DNA from: Serendipita indica DSM 11827
Lineage: Eukaryota; Basidiomycota; Agaricomycetes; Sebacinales; Serendipitaceae
Reading direction: 5' to 3'
Assembly: GCA_910890315.1 (NCBI GenBank)
Contig: CAJVGD010000006.1
Location: 806,001 to 870,000 of the forward strand
DNA length: 64,000 nt
Below, one piece after another: positions 10,601 to 24,397 of this stretch. The notes beneath the pieces are model-generated. The model worked only from the letters and a program-made list of their open reading frames with translations. It had not been told where the DNA came from and did not search any database. The translations under genes and the position numbers were made by a program. Within the stretch, counting starts at the first letter, position 1; every line of letters begins with the position of its first letter.

Positions 10601-11160
10601 TCTCGGAGTCTGCTATTTCCTTTGGAAATCAAAAGGCACCAAAGATGATCATTTGGTCGAGTGAGAAAATGATCAGCTCCAAGATGCCCTAACTCGCGTG
10701 CATACCTCCATTGATGACTACCGAGGCTCTAACTCACTCAATGCGTCCTTAAATAGAAAGAGGGTTGAAATTCGTTCGAGTATAAACCAGCTAAACTACG
10801 GGATGATCCCCAGCATCGAGCGAGGGGGTTCGCGTACAATTCCCCGCCACAATCCTAGAGAGAGTCCAGCGTCATTCTCGAGAGGGGTGAGGAGATAACG
10901 AGTATGGAAATGAGGGAATCCGTGGAGACAGAGGGAGGTGAAGGACATTATGGGACAAGAGGTTTTGCAGTAACAACTGACAAGGGGGTGGGTCGGCAAG
11001 AGAGTTCGTGGAGAGAGAGGACAAAAGCGTAACAAGATGACATCGGAGGAGTTTAATGCATCTGGACAGGTACATGCCTCCTCCGTTTGGTTGGGGTCGA
11101 ATCCTCATTGGACTTTGCGGCGGCGATAGCCTTGGCAAACGCGGAGAACTAGACGAATTG
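10601..11160. other. intergenic region, no gene seen
   Basis: It lies between the TPR relic and the 3' end of the glycosidase gene. The last exon or UTR of the glycosidase may reach into its right end. No other signal was found. Confidence 0.4.
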
Positions 11161-12643
11161 TCAGATGAATATAACAAAAACCATAAAGGGGGTACGCACC
11201 ACATCGGACAAAGAGTGGTGAATACCATTGGTAAACGCCGTATAGTCGCGCCACGCAGCCTGGCACATGAGGACGAAGCCCTGACCTTCGGGACTAACAT
11301 CGCTGTACGGGGTAGTAAAGTCGTACGGGTTGACAACGTTCTGAAGTCTTCCATCCGCAGCGATCGAGTTTTTGACGAGCGTAAACGCCCTGTCGGCATG
11401 GGGAATGAGCGTCGACACGTCGGTGATGACACCCAGACGATAGGTCACGGCAGCCATGAACGCGGTTCCGCTCATATCCGTAAACGAGTCGTCGCGCAGG
11501 TAATTTCCGAGCGATCCATCAGCACGTTGGTGATCCCAAACGGCTCCGACAATCTCCTGTGCCCACGCTGACAAGTCAGCGAGTGCCCAGCTCAATTCAT
11601 CGCGGAGAGCCGATTTGGCAATGGTCTGGTAGACACGGATCATTCCTGAGGCAGCCCATCCGTGTCCGGTCGCTACAGGGACTCGTTAGTCTCTTTTGCA
11701 AAAAGGAGAGGGGAGGGAAACGCACTCCAGTGGCCAACGTCGCTCCACGTGCCCATCACGACGTGCATCCAGAGACCGTTGGAATTGGGGTCCCGGAGAT
11801 GATCACGGTAGAGGCGGAGCTGTTCATAGGCTTTGACGAGGTACTTGCGTTGAACCTCGAGGTCGGTCTGGATCGCACCCCAGTAGGCAAAGCTTGGAGG
11901 GACCATGAAGCATGAATCTATTCCGACGTTAGTATTGCACCGAATACAATATCCAAAAGCTGCGCACCAGCCCAGAGTTGGACCTAAGGGGACCCGTGAG
12001 TAAAACATCAAATACAAGCCAAGACTACAACGTACCTCGGACACTCGGTGAGAGATGGCTCCGTCTCCCGTCTGAGGAACATCGTACTCGATGAAGCCAA
12101 GCTGCGAGTAAAATGCAGACTGGAAGCGTGTGTCGGCGGGATTCGAATAGTTGGCCAAGAGCATGGTGATGGCGTTGCTCATCGGGTCTCCAGCCGCACC
12201 GTCCTCCATAATCGTCTTTGAATCTTTAGGGCGCTCGTCCATGAGCTTGGCGGCGTTCCTCATGATATACGAGTCTTGGTCGAGCGGGCGGGGGATTGGG
12301 AATGGTGCCCAGCCATAGACGGAAATGTCTGGATAGTCCATTTCGAGAACGGCAGTCGTTGCAGTGCCATATTCCCAACTGTAACACCCAAAGTCAGCAA
12401 GGCGCGCACATGCAGGGAATGTTGATATGGAGTACTGCCACAAGTCCAACGGAACTCGCTGCTTGAAGGAGTTTTGGAATCTCCGGAGAGGAAAGATGCT
12501 TACCTGACGTGAGCTCTGTCCATGAGCTGCTGACGGACACTGTTGACTTGAGCCGTCGTCAGTCCCTCTGCGAGCAAGGCCTGAGCCGCCGGAGAAAGCG
12601 CGCAGAATGCGGCAACGGCAACGGTGAGCGAGGAAGAAAACAT
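11161..12643 (-). CDS. secreted six-hairpin glycosidase (GH88/GH105-like)
   Basis: Start ATG 12641-12643 gives a signal peptide (SLTVAVAAFCALSPAAQA). Exons 12504-12643, 12036-12378, a 16-nt exon 11968-11983, 11726-11917 and 11672 downward join in frame. The protein has the run typical of (alpha/alpha)6-barrel unsaturated-sugar hydrolases: SWEYGTATTAVLE, EVQLWADSCFMVPPSFAYWG with the Trp-x-Asp motif, LWMHVVMGTWSDVGHW, TTGHGWAASGMIRVYQTI and DGSLGNYLRDDSFTDMSGTA. In GH88/105 enzymes the barrel clips unsaturated uronic acid from pectin or glycosaminoglycan fragments after lyase attack. Substrate here is inferred from the fold. Secretion fits a plant-material degrader. The 3' end is uncertain: the open frame stops at 11161, but a donor near 11228 could lead to one more exon. 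Confidence 0.75.
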
Positions 12644-13423
12644 TTTTAATGGTATAAAAACGTCTAAGTGAAGTGTTCAAGTGCTGTTTGTGTGTTTAGA
12701 AAACTCTGTAGAGACTGTGGGTTTGGGTAGTCGCTGCGGCAAGCCCTCGGAATGGTCCTAGGAGTGCACAGATGCTCCCTCTCGAGATCAAAGATAGTAC
12801 TGGAGGGGCGTAGATGCTGCAGAGGGCGTCGGAAAGAGGTCCTCGAGGAGAAATAAGGATCAAGGGCGAGTACAAGGAGAAACAGCTTGGCATCGGCAAC
12901 CGACCACGGGCCTCGCCTCGGCATGTCAATTGGAATAGAATAATATCCGCTTCTGAAAGGATAGCAACTGACGTGAGGGGGGGACCAGATGGAACAAGTG
13001 GTACACGAGTTGGATTGACGGCAAAGGACAAGACTACACTATTATGCTCGCATAACAGAGGAAAAAGTGCTAGGATAAGATTTTCCCAAAGAGTGGCATT
13101 CTGCGCCAGTGAGCAGCACTGGCCAGAAGAAGAGTGATGCAGAGAGTCGAGGCATGGAGAGTCCATTGTATACGAGAGAGAGTGTGTATGTGATGCAGAG
13201 ACGGAGAGCGTTTTGGCGTGCCCAACCAGTCCAGTGGATTGGACAGGGATTCCGAGACAAAGAGTGAGAGTGGGAACAAGACACCGACGAGCGGGGGGCC
13301 CCTATTGAAGAGGATGGGGCGGGAAGGGAATTATCACAGACCGCGTGGATCTCCATCGTTACATCGCTTGCTTCGGGAGATACGTAGCGGGAAAAGCAGA
13401 ACTAAACCGAGCCATGCCGCTTT
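12644..13423. other. intergenic region, no gene seen
   Basis: This is the upstream region of the glycosidase and the 3' flank of the next minus-strand gene. Open frames here are short and lack any recognisable motif. No promoter element could be fixed with confidence. Confidence 0.4.
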
Positions 13424-15279
13424 TCACGACTCGGTCACTGGGAGCGGAGGCGTCACCCCCAGGGGAACACCACATCGCATAGAGGTCGGTGTATGCGCAC
13501 CAGAAGGCGGCGTTGTCCGCCTCGTCCGCCACGACGAGCGCGCGTCGGGCGAATGCGGTTCTCGTCGTGAGACGTAGCCATTGTCTGGCGCACTCAGACG
13601 ATCCTCGCTCGTACTTCGCTCATCTCCACTCGATGCGTGCGTTCCGACAATCGTCTTGATGCTAAAGTTGAGCGGGAGCGTCGGGAGGAGCATCAACGGA
13701 GGTGGCGGGCTACTGCGGTTGGCATGCCGTTTGGCGTTGCGCCGTCGTTGCGAAAACGAGCGAGAGGCATCGTCCAGAGGGAGGAAACTGCTTGCAATGT
13801 TGGTCGTTGCAGGCTCGAGGGGCTTGGCCAAAGGAGCCGGGTTGTTTGCTGCTTCGGTGGTAGCTCTACCTCGTCTGTAAGGGGAAGGAACGAGTGCAGT
13901 TTTGTTGTGGATGCAAACTGTTCCCTCTCCCGAATCATGTCGCGCACACTGCGCGCAGAGTTGGATCGGGCATGTCGAGCACGACGTATGCCTGAATTGA
14001 CAGATGCACCACTGATGTTCACACCAGGACCAAACCCAAAGACAGTCTTGGTGGGAGGCGCAGAAGGTGGGGCCTTGAGACTGGTGGTGCGTGGAGGAGG
14101 AAACGGCTGAGCCGGCGCATTGTTGTTGGTTGTCGTCGTAGGCGAGTGTGGTACGGAACCAATATCCCCTCCGACTGTGGAAATGGCAACGGGAGGTTGG
14201 GAGCGTCGGGCCAGCGAGGAGATGGAGACGACTGTGCCCGAGTTGCTGACATCGACATCTCCGTCAAACGCAGATGCAACATCGACAAAACTGCCCGTTG
14301 CGCTCAGATTGTGGTTGCTACCGGTGCTAATGGCACGTCCCGCACGACGACCCACTGAAGAATAGGGCGAGACATTTTTCCGACCTTGGGTGAGCGTCGT
14401 CCTGTCGGAGGAAGGGATCGGCGGAACATTGGCGATTGTGCTGGCGCTGAAGCCTGTACTCGTCGTACGTAGGTGCGTTTGCGATTTGGTACGTTGTCCG
14501 AGTCCGCCACGCACATTGCGAGAGATGAGGAGATTGGGTTGGCCGGCACAGTGACTCTGGGGTTGAGCTGGTCGTGCAAGAGGGAGATGTGTTGGAAGGA
14601 CATTTCGATCGTTATCTGCGTCGTCCATCATCTCGTCGCCGTCCTCATCCGTGCGCCGTCTCTCGTGCGGCTTTGCGGCGTCTGGTTGGCTGAAACGATG
14701 CGGTTTGACTTGAAGAGGGGCAGACATATGATGGAGTTGACGTTTGTCATGTACGAGCTCCTGAAAGTCTGTTGTCGTGCCGGGCACGGAGCCTCTTCGC
14801 GTGTAGATCTACAAGTTTGGGCGTGAGATGTCTGATTGTCTGCGGATTGCACGGAATAACTGCGCACGTACATCACGATCCTCGACTGGGGCTGAGAGCC
14901 CATAGGGTGAGTACCGGTTTGTCTTCCCATGGCTATTGCGGTGATGGTCGCGTTGGACGGGGGGCGACGAGAGCGGGGTGACGAGGGAATTGGAGGACAA
15001 GGGAGTGCCCAAGGATTGTGCATGATGAGCCTCTTCAAGAGTCGGAGTCGGAAGTTCGTGCAGCGAGTGCGTTGAACTGTTGGACATGGACCGGTACACG
15101 CTCTGCTCGTCGTTTCCAGCCAAGTCTGTGCGTTTTTCAGTGTTGAAATCGCTTGATTCTGTGAGAGAGGCGCCTCGGAGGAGCGCATGGGCGGAATGCT
15201 CGTCCTGGAGACCGAGCGAGGCCATGAGCTCGACAAACGAGGGCAGCTGAGCGTTGTGAGCGTCGTTTGCAGCGTCCAT
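13424..15279 (-). CDS. unrecognised disordered Ser/Pro/Thr-rich protein
   Basis: I do not recognise this gene. From ATG 15277-15279 the first exon encodes an N-terminal part with a short helical start (LPSFVELMASLGLQDEHSAH), and then low-complexity Ser/Thr/Pro-rich sequence. An intron near 14790 must change frame into a second long exon. That exon is again Ser/Thr-rich, with an acidic patch EDGDEMMDDADND and a basic RRARHARSNSARSVRDMIRE helix near its end. A clean 44-nt intron at 13875-13918 then joins RERE to RGRATTEAANNPAP and the frame ends at 13424. The composition suggests a regulatory or scaffold protein with many phosphorylation sites. No catalytic domain is visible. The exact first splice is not settled. 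Confidence 0.6.
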
Positions 15280-15652
15280 GGCGGGACTATTTAGAGGAGT
15301 GAGGCCGAGGAGGAGATGGCAGAGTCCAAGCCTTAAAGTTGTTTGCCCGGTCGTCCTTTGCTCTCGTTGTCGTTGGCGATCGTCTCCAAAGTGACCGCGC
15401 ATTCAGTTGCCGACCATAGGCTTTTCCAGGATTTCTCACATTACTTCATTTCCTTTTTAGAATAATCAATTTCTCATACTAGATATTTTGCTATCTATCC
15501 TATGCGCTAATCGCCAGGCAATGGCCGGTCGTCCAGCTACTCGTCGCCGCCGCCGTGGCTCCGTCACGGTCGCTGTGATACGGTAGCTCCCGCCGCAAGT
15601 GTACTAAATAAGAATAAACCTGGGATCAGTAAAAAAATGCCACACTTACCGA
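15280..15652. other. short intergenic region
   Basis: It lies between the start of the unknown minus-strand gene and the stop codon of the uS14m gene on the same strand. It is A/T-rich around 15430-15510. It must hold the promoter of the unknown gene; nothing else is seen. Confidence 0.4.
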
Positions 15653-16015
15653 TCACCACGACGCCTTTTTCACACCTGGTAGCTCTCCTGCCATTGCCTT
15701 TTTCTTAAACTGAAACTGTTTCCAAAGCTTATCAGCACTAACACCATCCAAGTTTACCCAGAAACCAGCACATACCCGGCACAACCCCCATTTCGACAGC
15801 ACTCCCCGGCCTCTGCCCGTCAACGTACATCGGTTCTTGATCACACTTGGTCGTGTCTTACTGTCCATTGCATTCAGTTGCAGCTGTGCCTGGTGCCGGA
15901 GATTCATGGGCAGCGTCGTGTTGCGTGCGACGGCCAAATACGACCGTCGAAGGAGCTCTGTGTCTCGAAACGCCTCTCTACGCGCCATATCGCGCAGTAC
16001 GTGCGCATACGGCAT
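15653..16015 (-). CDS. MRP2: mitochondrial small-subunit ribosomal protein uS14m (MRP2)
   Basis: Two exons (15776-16015 and 15653-15715) around a 60-nt GT-AG intron encode 100 residues, near the usual size of 100-115. The body shows the uS14 pattern: [16 protein letters not shown], then [20 protein letters not shown], then [20 protein letters not shown] at the very end, the nearly universal S14 finish. The protein sits in the head of the mitochondrial 28-37S subunit. The zinc-binding cysteine pairs of cytosolic S14 are absent, as usual in mitochondria and many bacteria. The intron splits the conserved block right after LCR. The start chosen is the first ATG in frame; its short basic N-terminus can serve as import signal. 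Confidence 0.93.
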   Translation of the reverse strand: MPYAHVLRDMARREAFRDTELLRRSYLAVARNTTLPMNLRHQAQLQLNAMDSKTRPSVIKNRCTLTGRGRGVLSKWGLCRVCAGFWVNLDGVSADKLWKQFQFKKKAMAGELPGVKKASW

Positions 16016-16181
16016 CTTGTGCGAGTTTTGGTCGGGTCTAGCTACGTTTCTACCTGCCGCCTTGAACTGGCGCTTGCACTAATCTCTACTTATTCTGTAT
16101 TTAATCTTCGTTGTTTTTTCTGTTCTCCAGTGTATTCGCGACCCCCCAGCGGTGGTGTTCTCCATCTTCGACCTGACCATC
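16016..16181. promoter_or_regulatory. bidirectional promoter between two mitoribosomal genes
   Basis: Only 166 bp separate the start codons of uS14m (minus) and bL19m (plus). All promoter elements for both must lie here unless they extend into coding sequence. This would allow shared control of two mitochondrial ribosome parts. No specific factor site was identified. Confidence 0.6.
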
Positions 16182-17096
16182 ATGAGGCCGGTCCGACGAC
16201 TAGGCCACCGTGCGTTTAGCACGAGCTGCAAACGCAAAATAGGACCTACAATCACATCTAATGCACCCTCTACATCCAACACGACTGCCCCAACATCTAC
16301 AGAAAGCTTTCGACCGTACCCGTTTTCAACCAAAGTCCAAGCGCTGCCCCTCCCGGCCGAGCTCATCCCAAACGATAATCGTTTCCTCACTCCACAAAGA
16401 TTAGAACATCCCTTTACCTCGCCAAGTACCACCAAACTCCGCAGAGGCGTAGGTCTCATGCCCTACCTCGCCCGCACACTTCCAAACCCAGCCGCACACG
16501 AGTTACTCTCAACGTGGTTTGCACGACGAGGTAAAGGGAGGATCACACCAGGCAGCGTCCTCACCGTCACGCTCTCCCAACCACCCTATACATTCTCGGG
16601 CGTCCTAGTCGCCATTGAGCGCAAAGGAGTCGACTCAAACATTCTACTACGAAACGTCGTGCGAAAAACAGGTGTCGAGATGCGTGTTCCCCTCGCCAGT
16701 CCAACTTTGCTTGGTATCAAGATTATTCAACGTGCCGGTCGTTCCACAATGGAGTTTGCCTCTCCGAGGCAAAAATTCAATGCAAACGCAAAGGGAGACA
16801 ACAAACAGCAACAACAGACACAGGCTCCTGTGCGCATGCGAGCCACCTCCACCGAACTTTTCTCCAAGGACTGGAAACCAGGAACGCCTGGCCCAGTCCC
16901 AACACTCCGTGTGGCGAGAAAGGTTGGAATCATCCCCAATCCATCCAAAGGCGTCAAACAGGACGTCAAGCCCGTTCCCGTCAACGACAAGGACGCGCTC
17001 ATTGGCAAGAAAATGGTCCGGTCAAAGCTCTACTTTTTGCGAGACTATCCGTCCAAGATGTCTGCCATCAGCGCTGGAATCACAAAGCGCGACTAG
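16182..17096 (+). CDS. mitochondrial large-subunit ribosomal protein bL19m (IMG1-like)
   Basis: This is an intronless reading frame of 304 residues from ATG 16182; the frame is open upstream but without ATG. The N-terminus (MRPVRRLGHRAFSTSCKRK) is rich in Arg and Ser with no acidic residue, a typical mitochondrial import signal. The L19 core follows at about residues 110-185: GRITPGSVLTVTLSQPPYTF, SGVLVAIERKGVDSNILLRN, VVRKTGVEMRVPLASP and GIKIIQRAG. It is longer than bacterial L19 (about 115 residues). The extra C-terminal part ends in KLYFLRDYPSKMSAI, a shape often seen in fungal bL19m. It works in the mitochondrial large subunit at the subunit interface. Confidence 0.9.
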   Translation: MRPVRRLGHRAFSTSCKRKIGPTITSNAPSTSNTTAPTSTESFRPYPFSTKVQALPLPAELIPNDNRFLTPQRLEHPFTSPSTTKLRRGVGLMPYLARTLPNPAAHELLSTWFARRGKGRITPGSVLTVTLSQPPYTFSGVLVAIERKGVDSNILLRNVVRKTGVEMRVPLASPTLLGIKIIQRAGRSTMEFASPRQKFNANAKGDNKQQQQTQAPVRMRATSTELFSKDWKPGTPGPVPTLRVARKVGIIPNPSKGVKQDVKPVPVNDKDALIGKKMVRSKLYFLRDYPSKMSAISAGITKRD

Positions 17097-17554
17097 TAGA
17101 CAGAGCTGTATTCTACCTCGCACTATTGATCATCGCTCAGACCACATCATTTCTTTTTGGTCCAACGCATTAGGATTCGCGATTTTCAGTTCTATCGTAC
17201 GTACATACAGGTCGCGGGTGTAAGTTAAAACCAGGATAATCTAGACCAAAGAGGGGAAGGGGGGGGAATAAGCTGGTGGCAAGAACCAATGCTCGCCAGG
17301 CTTGTAAAACACTTGGACCGCACGCAGTCTATCGGGCATCAAACATGCCCAATGTCTGCATATGATACGGCGACGTGAGAGGTGTCACGCGGTCCAAAAA
17401 AGAAACGAGATGGAAACAAGCACGCGAGAACAAGATGGGCGACCCACACATGTCGTCAATAAGATAAAGAGTCTACCTGTCGTGAAGAGAGATGTAACCT
17501 TTTGGAAGATGGCGCCGGTGTCGCAAGTGAACCAAAAGGGATGTCCATTTTTTT
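17097..17554. other. convergent 3' region, no gene seen
   Basis: Here the 3' ends of bL19m (plus) and the AGC kinase (minus) face each other. A G-rich run (gggggggg-like) lies near 17256-17270. No further feature is supported. Confidence 0.4.
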
Positions 17555-20070
<2,516 letters not shown>

Positions 20071-21897
20071 GCTATTATAAGTGTCCTTCGTTCCAGAGTT
20101 GGGCGGGAGAAGAGACGGGTCGAGTCGAGTCGAAGATTTGCTCGCTCTGGACGGGTGTAAAACCTGGTGGCTTTGGCCGACACCACTCCCGACCGCCCGT
20201 TGCCAGTCAATTCCTCGAAATTGTGTTTGATATTCTCCACGCATTTCTCCATTTTTTCAACAAATTCTTCATAACAACCTTGTTGCACTTGGCCCGCCCT
20301 GGTGTCATGAAATCCGACTAGTCTAGCTCACCGTTGGTCCCCGACGGCAATTACACCCTTTCTGGGACGCATACGCCGATTTCTCGCAACTGTTCTCAAC
20401 GTTCACAGGGCTGCCGTAGCCACCGTTTCCGGCTCATCCGGTCTAACAGGCGCATTCACACACTGCTTGAGACACGGCCCATGACGTTTATCGCTTCTAA
20501 AAACAATTATTTATTGCGTACCGACATTCCTTGGATCGCGGGAGGTTGCCATAATATTCATCGGTCCGAGAATCTAAACTATTATCGTCTCTCATCAAAT
20601 CAATTGTATACATGGGCTTTCTGGCTGCTTTCTGGCTGCTTTAGTGTAGTATCGAAAGCGTAGTTCAGACACCGACGTGCTGGGCCGGTTTCTGGCTGAA
20701 GCAACGCAAACTGCCACATTCAGTAGTTGAATGTACTGCACATGGGCCTCCTGGCTCGACACACAAAACCTCTGCCAGTCTACAAGAGCGTCGTCACTCT
20801 CCGCCGCTGGTCGAGATTCGATGGGCGTTGGACGTGAGCTCAATTGCTGTCTGGGAAATATAAAGGTCCATATCTTTCTTCATGAACCTCTCTTGCCCCA
20901 CGACTTTACGTGCCATTCCTCACCTGGTATCCGAGCGCAATGCCTGGTATCCTGAGACTGATTATAAGGACCTCTTCTATTGATATTTGGGATGAGCGGC
21001 CGGTGTACGGAGTTGCGCTGCTGATGAACGAACCTCCAGACCGCGACCCCTCTGAATGGATCTCGGCGGCTTTCAGTCTCTCCAAACTGCAATCATGAAA
21101 CAGCTGGTCAGCTCCTGTTGACTAGCAGAGAAGGGACTTGGCGCTATTTCAACCTGCCGCCCAGCGCCTTCTCTTGTAGAGGCTGCCCGGCCATAGCAGT
21201 CTTCCGTGGATCTAGACAGATTCGTCGTCGGCGGCCATTCGCAATTTTTTCAAGAGCCTTTCTACCGGTCATGATCGCGTGTTCCAATCGCATCGTTACA
21301 GGTGCCGTCTTGCACAAATGTATAAAGAATGGCGACAGAACGGGACAGAATTCTCGTTCGACTTTAAAAACGACGTTTCACGTGCAGCTTGATTGCTTTT
21401 CAACAGTCTTCCATCTAGGGGAAAGTCCATCGGTGTCACACCTTGATTGGCCAAGCACGCAGCAACCATACTCGTTGTATACTTTGATGGAAGTAGGACA
21501 GCTCATCAATCTTATTTCAGGCTGGTCTGACATACCGGAATATTAGCACTCACCGGAGAGTATGTCGGGTCCCTCTTTGCAGACTGGCCGTCGCCCCATT
21601 CGATCAGGCGTCTTTTGGCAAACGATCTTTTCCCTTGTGCATTACATGATGTCTCATCTATGCACTTCATTGTTGTTGCTGATACTCATGATCTGACCAG
21701 CAGTCAAGCCGCAGCCCGCATGAACGAATCCAACTCGCAACATGCAGACGACGCCGATCTTCCGTGCTAGTTCGCATCTAGCTGCCAAAGCATATATAGT
21801 CCCATATAATGCTTGGGGCCAGTATCAGACACACTTCGTCTGCAATCGCGGCTCAGTCTACACTCGACTTTGCTTATTCCTGTTCTTTCTGCCCAGG
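20071..21897. other. long intergenic region, no gene seen
   Basis: This is the upstream region of the AGC kinase; a longer kinase start at 20244 would use its first part. Several open frames of 60-140 codons occur on both strands but none shows a family motif, a clear ATG context or consistent introns. Confidence 0.4.
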
Positions 21898-22317
21898 ATG
21901 ACTTCAACCGAACATCATCATAATGGAGTCCCCATGAATCAACCTTTCCCAGATGACAGCACTGAATCATCAGTCTCGCGCGCGTTGTCTAGCTTCCCAG
22001 CCACTACCCCCGACGCCGCTAACATTGGCCGCGCTCTTCGTCCTCACAATGGACACGAGGAGAACATGAAATCCAACGCCGAATGGCTCTCCCAGATCCT
22101 CCAACGCCACCCACCGGACCGCGCTCAAACGCTAGGTGCTGCTATCATGGGGATTCTGCGAAGTCACTGGTGGAACCAAAATGTATCTCGTCCTCCAGAT
22201 TATCAAGGCGACGAGTTTGACCACTTGGTGGAGGGGCCTGGGTACGACAAGTGCGCCCTCTGCGGGTCCTACGACGGGATTAGCTGTGTCAAGCTTCATT
22301 TCGATTATTCTCATTGA
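21898..22317 (+). CDS. small hypothetical protein
   Basis: I do not recognise this frame. From ATG 21898 it encodes 139 residues: a polar start (MTSTEHHHNGVPMNQPF), then a helical middle (NAEWLSQILQRHPPDRAQTL), and an end with KCALCGSYDG and HFDYSH, which could be the first half of a zinc-binding site. A TATA-like run (catatatagtc) lies about 105 bp upstream. The last part could be spliced to a further exon, since a C-x2-C pair right before the stop is often the start of a longer zinc finger. Frames near 22700-22955 rich in Arg and His might be such exons, but no clean join was found. Confidence 0.42.
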   Translation: MTSTEHHHNGVPMNQPFPDDSTESSVSRALSSFPATTPDAANIGRALRPHNGHEENMKSNAEWLSQILQRHPPDRAQTLGAAIMGILRSHWWNQNVSRPPDYQGDEFDHLVEGPGYDKCALCGSYDGISCVKLHFDYSH

Positions 22318-24397
22318 TTTGGTGCAAAAGGACACGGGATACATGCTTTGCAGATTTGGCTCGTACGTCTAAATGCATCGGTACCTACATCCAATACTGA
22401 TTGAACCCCAAGTCTATCTTAGGTCGTGCCTTATTGATTCACTTTTGCGGCATGACTACACCATCGTGTTGTCTGCAGCGCGTATCGTCCGTCGTCTATC
22501 CCTTGATACCCATTCTCATGATACCCCATTTCTTTCGTCATGGGGCTCGCGATGCTCTCCAATGTTCTCATCTTCCAAAAGTCTTTCCTCATTCGCATTC
22601 ACGTCTCTCTTTCAACATCTACTGCTCCAACTCATCGACTTTGTGTTCGCTTCTACATCTTCAAACATACTTCTCTTTCTCATCAATCCATTCGTGCATC
22701 GTTTAAGTCTGGTATGTCAATGTCCGTGCGTAGCCAATGGCTGGCTTCTGCCTCGACCCGTACTCCCTCGAGGTTGCGACCAAAATCCACAGCAATGATA
22801 CCCCATACTCTCCGAATAAGGCGTCGACCTTTTCAGGGCGTAAGCTTGGTGGACGTTGGCGATTGCGCCATCACGAGTACTTTCACACTCGTTGGCGTCG
22901 TAACGCTTCGACCATCAAGGAGGACGGTCTTATCAGGCATGGACGGATTACCTGAACAAGTACAGGCGACCTATGCATTATGAGATTTGCTCCTCCAGAG
23001 GGTAGGTGGCTTTCCCTCTTCTAAACTTCCCTCCTCTCTGTACCCTCTCCTGATCGCTCAAGCACCAAGAGGCGGTCAAGAGTCTATGCGTGTACAGAAT
23101 GTCTAGGTGGGCCTTTTTCTATATGAATTCTGACAGATTCCGAGGCCGCAGCCGCTCAAAGCATATGCTAAGAGACGTTCTCGCAGTCCGGTTAATATGC
23201 ACAAATGGAAGAGACGGATCACACGATAACGAGTAGCGGCCGGTCATAAGATAATGAGAACGCCAAGCTCTGAGCATCGGCGAACGTGCATCGGGAAGGG
23301 CCATGTCGGGCTTGTATGCAAGCCCCTGATGACGAGAGATAACGATGGATCTGGTTATATACGTGTTTTAAACGACGCCAACTATGACCACTTTACCTCT
23401 CGTAGGCGATTAAGCGGACGGGTTCAAGGCGGGAAGGAATGACGGATATCCGATCACAATGGTGAACGCTGTATGGAGAAGATGGGCCGCATGTACTAGC
23501 CTATGGACCAAAAGCGAAGACTTGCATGCTCTCCGCACCTAACCAGAGTCCGTGCGGGTCGGGCGCAACATAGTCCAGGTTTACTTGTCACTTGAGAACG
23601 GCTGTGACATTAAATGAGTGTGGATCGACACCTGAAGCAGAGGGGATGCCGCCGCAGTCACCCAAACAACATAAGAGCTAACCGACTCTGACCATCGGAT
23701 AAATTATTTGAAGCGGGAGTCGGGAGGATGTGTGAGAGAAAAAGAGCGGGAAAACTTCAGAATTTGTTGGAAGCAGACCAGTAGGGCTCAGTTGTCTTGG
23801 AGAGTGCTGTGAAAAGACGTATAGGTTGCACGAGACTTGTGTTCATGGACAGCGTGGTGTGGAGTGATGATGCTCGAGACAAGGCGGTCCTAAGCCACAT
23901 TGGCGTCTTGTGCATGCTTGTCGTCTTGCATAAAGCTGCAGGAGAACTTCAAGTCTCACATTGCGCGTTTTGACTTTTGTACGCGTGGCTTCTCGGAAAC
24001 CAAACGGGGCGACAAGAAATTTCAATTTGGCCTACTGGGCCCCACGGGTTGACCGCCTCTTGTGCCAAGCCTCACAACGTTCGATCCAGAATAAAAAGGC
24101 GAGACATCCTGAACAAAGTCTAGTTGAAATACCTCAATTCAGTCATATTCCGCTGCTAGTTGGCATCGCACGACCGAAGCGGTAACAACACACTTCGACC
24201 TTGCTCCCAACCACGACATACTCATTGCCTGTACGTCACCCTACGACTGCAGTACGCACTAGTCGTCGTTGAGAGCGACAAACCATCCATTTTCACGCAA
24301 TTTTGGAGTGGTTTCAGCAGCCCCAAGAACGGCGAGCAGCTCGTCGTAGTAGACGGTACAGAGACAACTACAAGTATATTCCCTCGACGCATTCATC
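22318..24397. other. long intergenic region upstream of the Ca2+-ATPase
   Basis: An Arg/His-rich frame at about 22737-22955 is the only piece that looks mildly coding. The rest shows no gene. The last 300 bp before 24398 must contain the promoter of the Ca2+-ATPase gene; no calcineurin-response site could be fixed. Confidence 0.4.

Noticed and set aside
10872-11571. Open frames on both strands over the glycosidase gene
   Set aside because: They overlap the exons of the six-hairpin glycosidase, show no family motif and follow from its codon use.
13000-13420. Ser/Pro-rich frames on the minus strand as an extra exon of the unknown gene
   Set aside because: The supported frame of that gene stops at 13424 and no splice to these frames could be justified.
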